64,000 nt of DNA, from assembly GCA_026552955.1 (NCBI GenBank), contig JAPMTS010000003.1, positions 18,382-82,381 on the forward strand, given 5' to 3'. The notes beneath the pieces were generated by a model. That model did no database searches. It saw nothing but the letters and a program-made list of their open reading frames with translations, and was not told where the DNA came from. The position numbers were made by a program, and so were the translations under genes. This DNA is from Candidatus Methanoperedens sp. (GTDB taxonomy: Archaea > Halobacteriota > Methanosarcinia > Methanosarcinales > Methanoperedenaceae). This document shows positions 62,427 to 64,000 of this stretch, piece after piece. Position 1 is the first letter of the stretch. Each line of letters opens with the position of its first letter.

Positions 62427-63113
62427 ATGTTTATCGGTCACTATGGTATCGGGTTTGCACTCAAAAAGGTAGAACCAGGATTATCCCTTGGATTACTTAT
62501 TTTCGGTGCGATCATGCTTGACATCCTGTTCGGGCTTTTTTTACTTGTCGGGGTAGAGCACGCAAAGATCGTTCCGGGCGCCACAGTGGTATCACCGTTT
62601 GAATTCTACGATTATCCCCTGAGCCACAGCGCCCTGGGCGCAGTTATTTTGGCAACATCCGGCTTTCTGGCATACTGGCTCTGGCCAACAGCGGATCGCA
62701 CAAAGAGAAAGCGGCCAGCATTCGTTCTTGCAGCGGCGATCTTCTCGCATTTTATCCTGGATGTCATATCACATACTCCTGATATGACTCTATTTGGAAA
62801 TAATTCGCCAGGACTTGGCCTTTCTCTCTGGAATAGCCTTGCAGGAACAATGATAGTAGAACTTGGACTTTTGTTCATAGGGATTACTCTTTACATGAGC
62901 GCGACCCATAGTATTTCATCATCGGGTACATATGGGCTTACATTGCTGGTATTGATGCTCATCGTCTTTTTTATTGCCAACATCTTTGGTCCCCCGCCTC
63001 CGGATATTATTTCAGTCGCCGTCACTATGACAATAGGCCAGTTTGCACTTGTTGCAATTGCTTATTGGGTTGATAAAAATCGGATCGCAAATCGACCTGG
63101 CCGAAGATCATAA
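62427..63113 (+). CDS. YdjM/DUF457-like membrane protein
   Basis: This 228-residue protein has about six transmembrane helices. Conserved histidine sites resemble the metal-dependent hydrolases of the YdjM/DUF457 type: MFIGHYGIGFALKK at the N-terminus, YDYPLSHSALGA, and FSHFILDVISHTPD. The true function is unknown; archaeal members are membrane proteins of uncertain activity. A promoter would lie in the 90 bp after the IS3 remnant. Confidence 0.75.
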   Translation: MFIGHYGIGFALKKVEPGLSLGLLIFGAIMLDILFGLFLLVGVEHAKIVPGATVVSPFEFYDYPLSHSALGAVILATSGFLAYWLWPTADRTKRKRPAFVLAAAIFSHFILDVISHTPDMTLFGNNSPGLGLSLWNSLAGTMIVELGLLFIGITLYMSATHSISSSGTYGLTLLVLMLIVFFIANIFGPPPPDIISVAVTMTIGQFALVAIAYWVDKNRIANRPGRRS

Positions 63114-63153
63114 TTATTTGAACTTGATCAGTTTAAAGATTAATTCCGGGTCT

Positions 63154-63837
63154 TTATTTCATTGCCATATCGAAGAAATATCCTGCCGCCAAGAACATAA
63201 TAATTCCAAGGATACGATCAAGCCAGATGCCTCCGTCTTTGAGCTTTCCACGAATTGTTTTGCCTGTCGCGCCGCCAATGGAACTTATGATGACAAGTGG
63301 CAGCATCATGCCTATCCCGAAAAGGAAAGATACGGTTACACCATATGCGACCGAGCCTGATAATGCTGCAACTGCAAGCACGGCAAACAGCATTGGAGCA
63401 ACTCTCCCTATGGTTATGGCCCCAAATGATATGCCAAGCAGGAATGTTCCCGGCGGAGTCAATGATGTGGGCAGACGTAAACGCATAAAAATATCACGCA
63501 CAGGCAAATGATAAACGCCAAAAAGCTGGAGTGCCATTATTAGCATCACGGCACCGCCGAATGCATAGGCAAAAGATGCATTGAACAGTACTACGGTTTT
63601 CCCAATATACGCAACGATGCCCCCAAGAGGAGCAAGAACAAGCAGCGTGCCGATGCCAAAAGGCAGAGTGAGCATCAGTGAATCCCGTAAGGGGTATCGA
63701 ACCGCACCATCGCCTGCCACCGAACCTATGAGCGCCAGACACAACACGGTATTGCAGGGGCAAAGACCCGCAAGAATGCCGAATACGAAAAAGCCCCAAT
63801 AGGTGGGATCAGGCGTTACCATCAGGATCGTAGACAT
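63154..63837 (-). CDS. CcdA/DsbD-like membrane redox protein
   Basis: This 227-residue protein has six transmembrane helices and a CPC motif in LAGLCPCNTVLCLA on the first helix. Proline/glycine-rich middle and SGSVAYGVTVSFLFGIGMM late helix match the CcdA family, which carries electrons from cytosolic thioredoxin across the membrane. The Fe-S protein gene ending at 63869 lies 31 nt upstream on the same strand, so the two are probably one operon. Cytochrome c maturation or metal handling are both possible. Confidence 0.82.
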   Translation of the reverse strand: MSTILMVTPDPTYWGFFVFGILAGLCPCNTVLCLALIGSVAGDGAVRYPLRDSLMLTLPFGIGTLLVLAPLGGIVAYIGKTVVLFNASFAYAFGGAVMLIMALQLFGVYHLPVRDIFMRLRLPTSLTPPGTFLLGISFGAITIGRVAPMLFAVLAVAALSGSVAYGVTVSFLFGIGMMLPLVIISSIGGATGKTIRGKLKDGGIWLDRILGIIMFLAAGYFFDMAMK

Positions 63838-63868
63838 ATAGCATAAATTCTATTATATCCATTCACTT

Positions 63869-64000
63869 TTAACATGAACTGTCACACCCGCAGGTAACTT
63901 CTTTTTTTCCCTTAACAGCAGCCAGCATCATTGCTGAAGCACATCCAACGCCGTTATCCACTTTTATTGCTTTTGTAGGGCAGTTGAGCTGGCAGGCTCC
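63869..64000 (-). CDS. Iron-sulfur protein, C-terminal part (5' end outside window)
   Basis: The frame is open at the right edge and ends at 63869. It gives ACQLNCPTKAIKV, the second half of a [4Fe-4S] ferredoxin-type motif, then GVGCASAMMLAAVKG and a cysteine-rich end (TCGCDSSC). Only ~43 residues are visible. It precedes the CcdA-like gene by 31 nt on the same strand. The family cannot be given. Confidence 0.65.
   Translation of the reverse strand, partial: GACQLNCPTKAIKVDNGVGCASAMMLAAVKGKKEVTCGCDSSC

Noticed and set aside
1-64000. Borg-type extrachromosomal element of Methanoperedens
   Set aside because: The window holds single-copy housekeeping genes on both strands (pyrG, cysS, rps19e, tRNAs) and lacks the one-directional gene layout and repeated intergenic tandem arrays of Borgs.

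Overview
The window is chromosomal DNA of a methane-metabolising euryarchaeon. Three things support this. There is a β-RFAP synthase for methanopterin, a methanogenesis marker protein 11, and a membrane HdrE/HdrD-like pair. Archaeal housekeeping genes fill much of the rest: CDC48/VAT, S19e, PDCD5-like protein, Hef, archaeal Elp3, short TpiA and a tRNA-Glu with an intron in the anticodon loop. Moderate GC, NHL-repeat and NosD-like surface proteins and many mobile-element scars fit Methanosarcinales, perhaps the Methanoperedenaceae (ANME-2d); that family placement is inference.

Layout. 1-1.4 kb: end of an NHL β-propeller protein with a strict 141-bp repeat. 1.5-8.5 kb, minus strand: mmp11 and an IorA-like gene, then cdc48, hsp20, hisG and mptG. 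8.5-12 kb: secreted S16 protease with a PGF-CTERM-like tail, then pyrG. 12-14.4 kb: an island with a GxxExxY gene between inverted repeats, a deleted second copy of the pyrG 3' end, and an AT-rich AbiGi-like gene with no standard start codon. 14.4-24 kb: elp3, an AT-rich asnB, a KaiC-like gene with tpiA, an ADP-forming acyl-CoA synthetase fused to GNAT, and a CoA-disulfide-reductase-like flavoprotein. 24.2-27.7 kb: two KaiC-like ATPases, one fused to a small GTPase, with a Roadblock protein, running into yhbY, rps19e and a PDCD5-like gene. 27.6-31.2 kb: cysS and the hdrE/hdrD pair. 31.2-36.2 kb: a six-gene chaperone operon. 36-49 kb: thioredoxin, MscS, FKBP, a truncated ABC transporter, secreted protease, PmbA/TldD, NosD/LamG protein, isochorismatase, RNase HII and cyclophilin. 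49-56 kb: tRNA-Val, two solitary TnpB genes, MsrA, β-lactamase-fold and methyltransferase genes, and a second NosD protein. 56-64 kb: tRNA-Glu, a zinc-ribbon/cupredoxin-fold protein, HTH plus Hef, a desulforedoxin-like protein, a methyltransferase with an IS3 remnant at its start, and a CcdA-like protein after an Fe-S protein.

The strongest candidate for an undescribed system is the operon at 31291-36186. It encodes GrpE with a coiled-coil extension, a DnaK whose C-terminal lid is replaced by a ubiquitin-like β-grasp domain, a protein with three J-like domains that all lack HPD, a thioredoxin-fold-like CxxC protein, a 53-residue zinc ribbon and an unknown 153-residue protein. The coding regions overlap or are tightly spaced, and a palindrome lies just after the TATA box. 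The second candidate is the KaiC-like/KaiC-GTPase/Roadblock cassette at 24253-26496, which looks like a GTPase switch coupled to RecA-fold signalling ATPases. Decay is also notable: an ABC ATPase without Walker A, a cysS without its usual C-terminus, DUF362-like and NosD fragments, and an internally deleted IS3 element.
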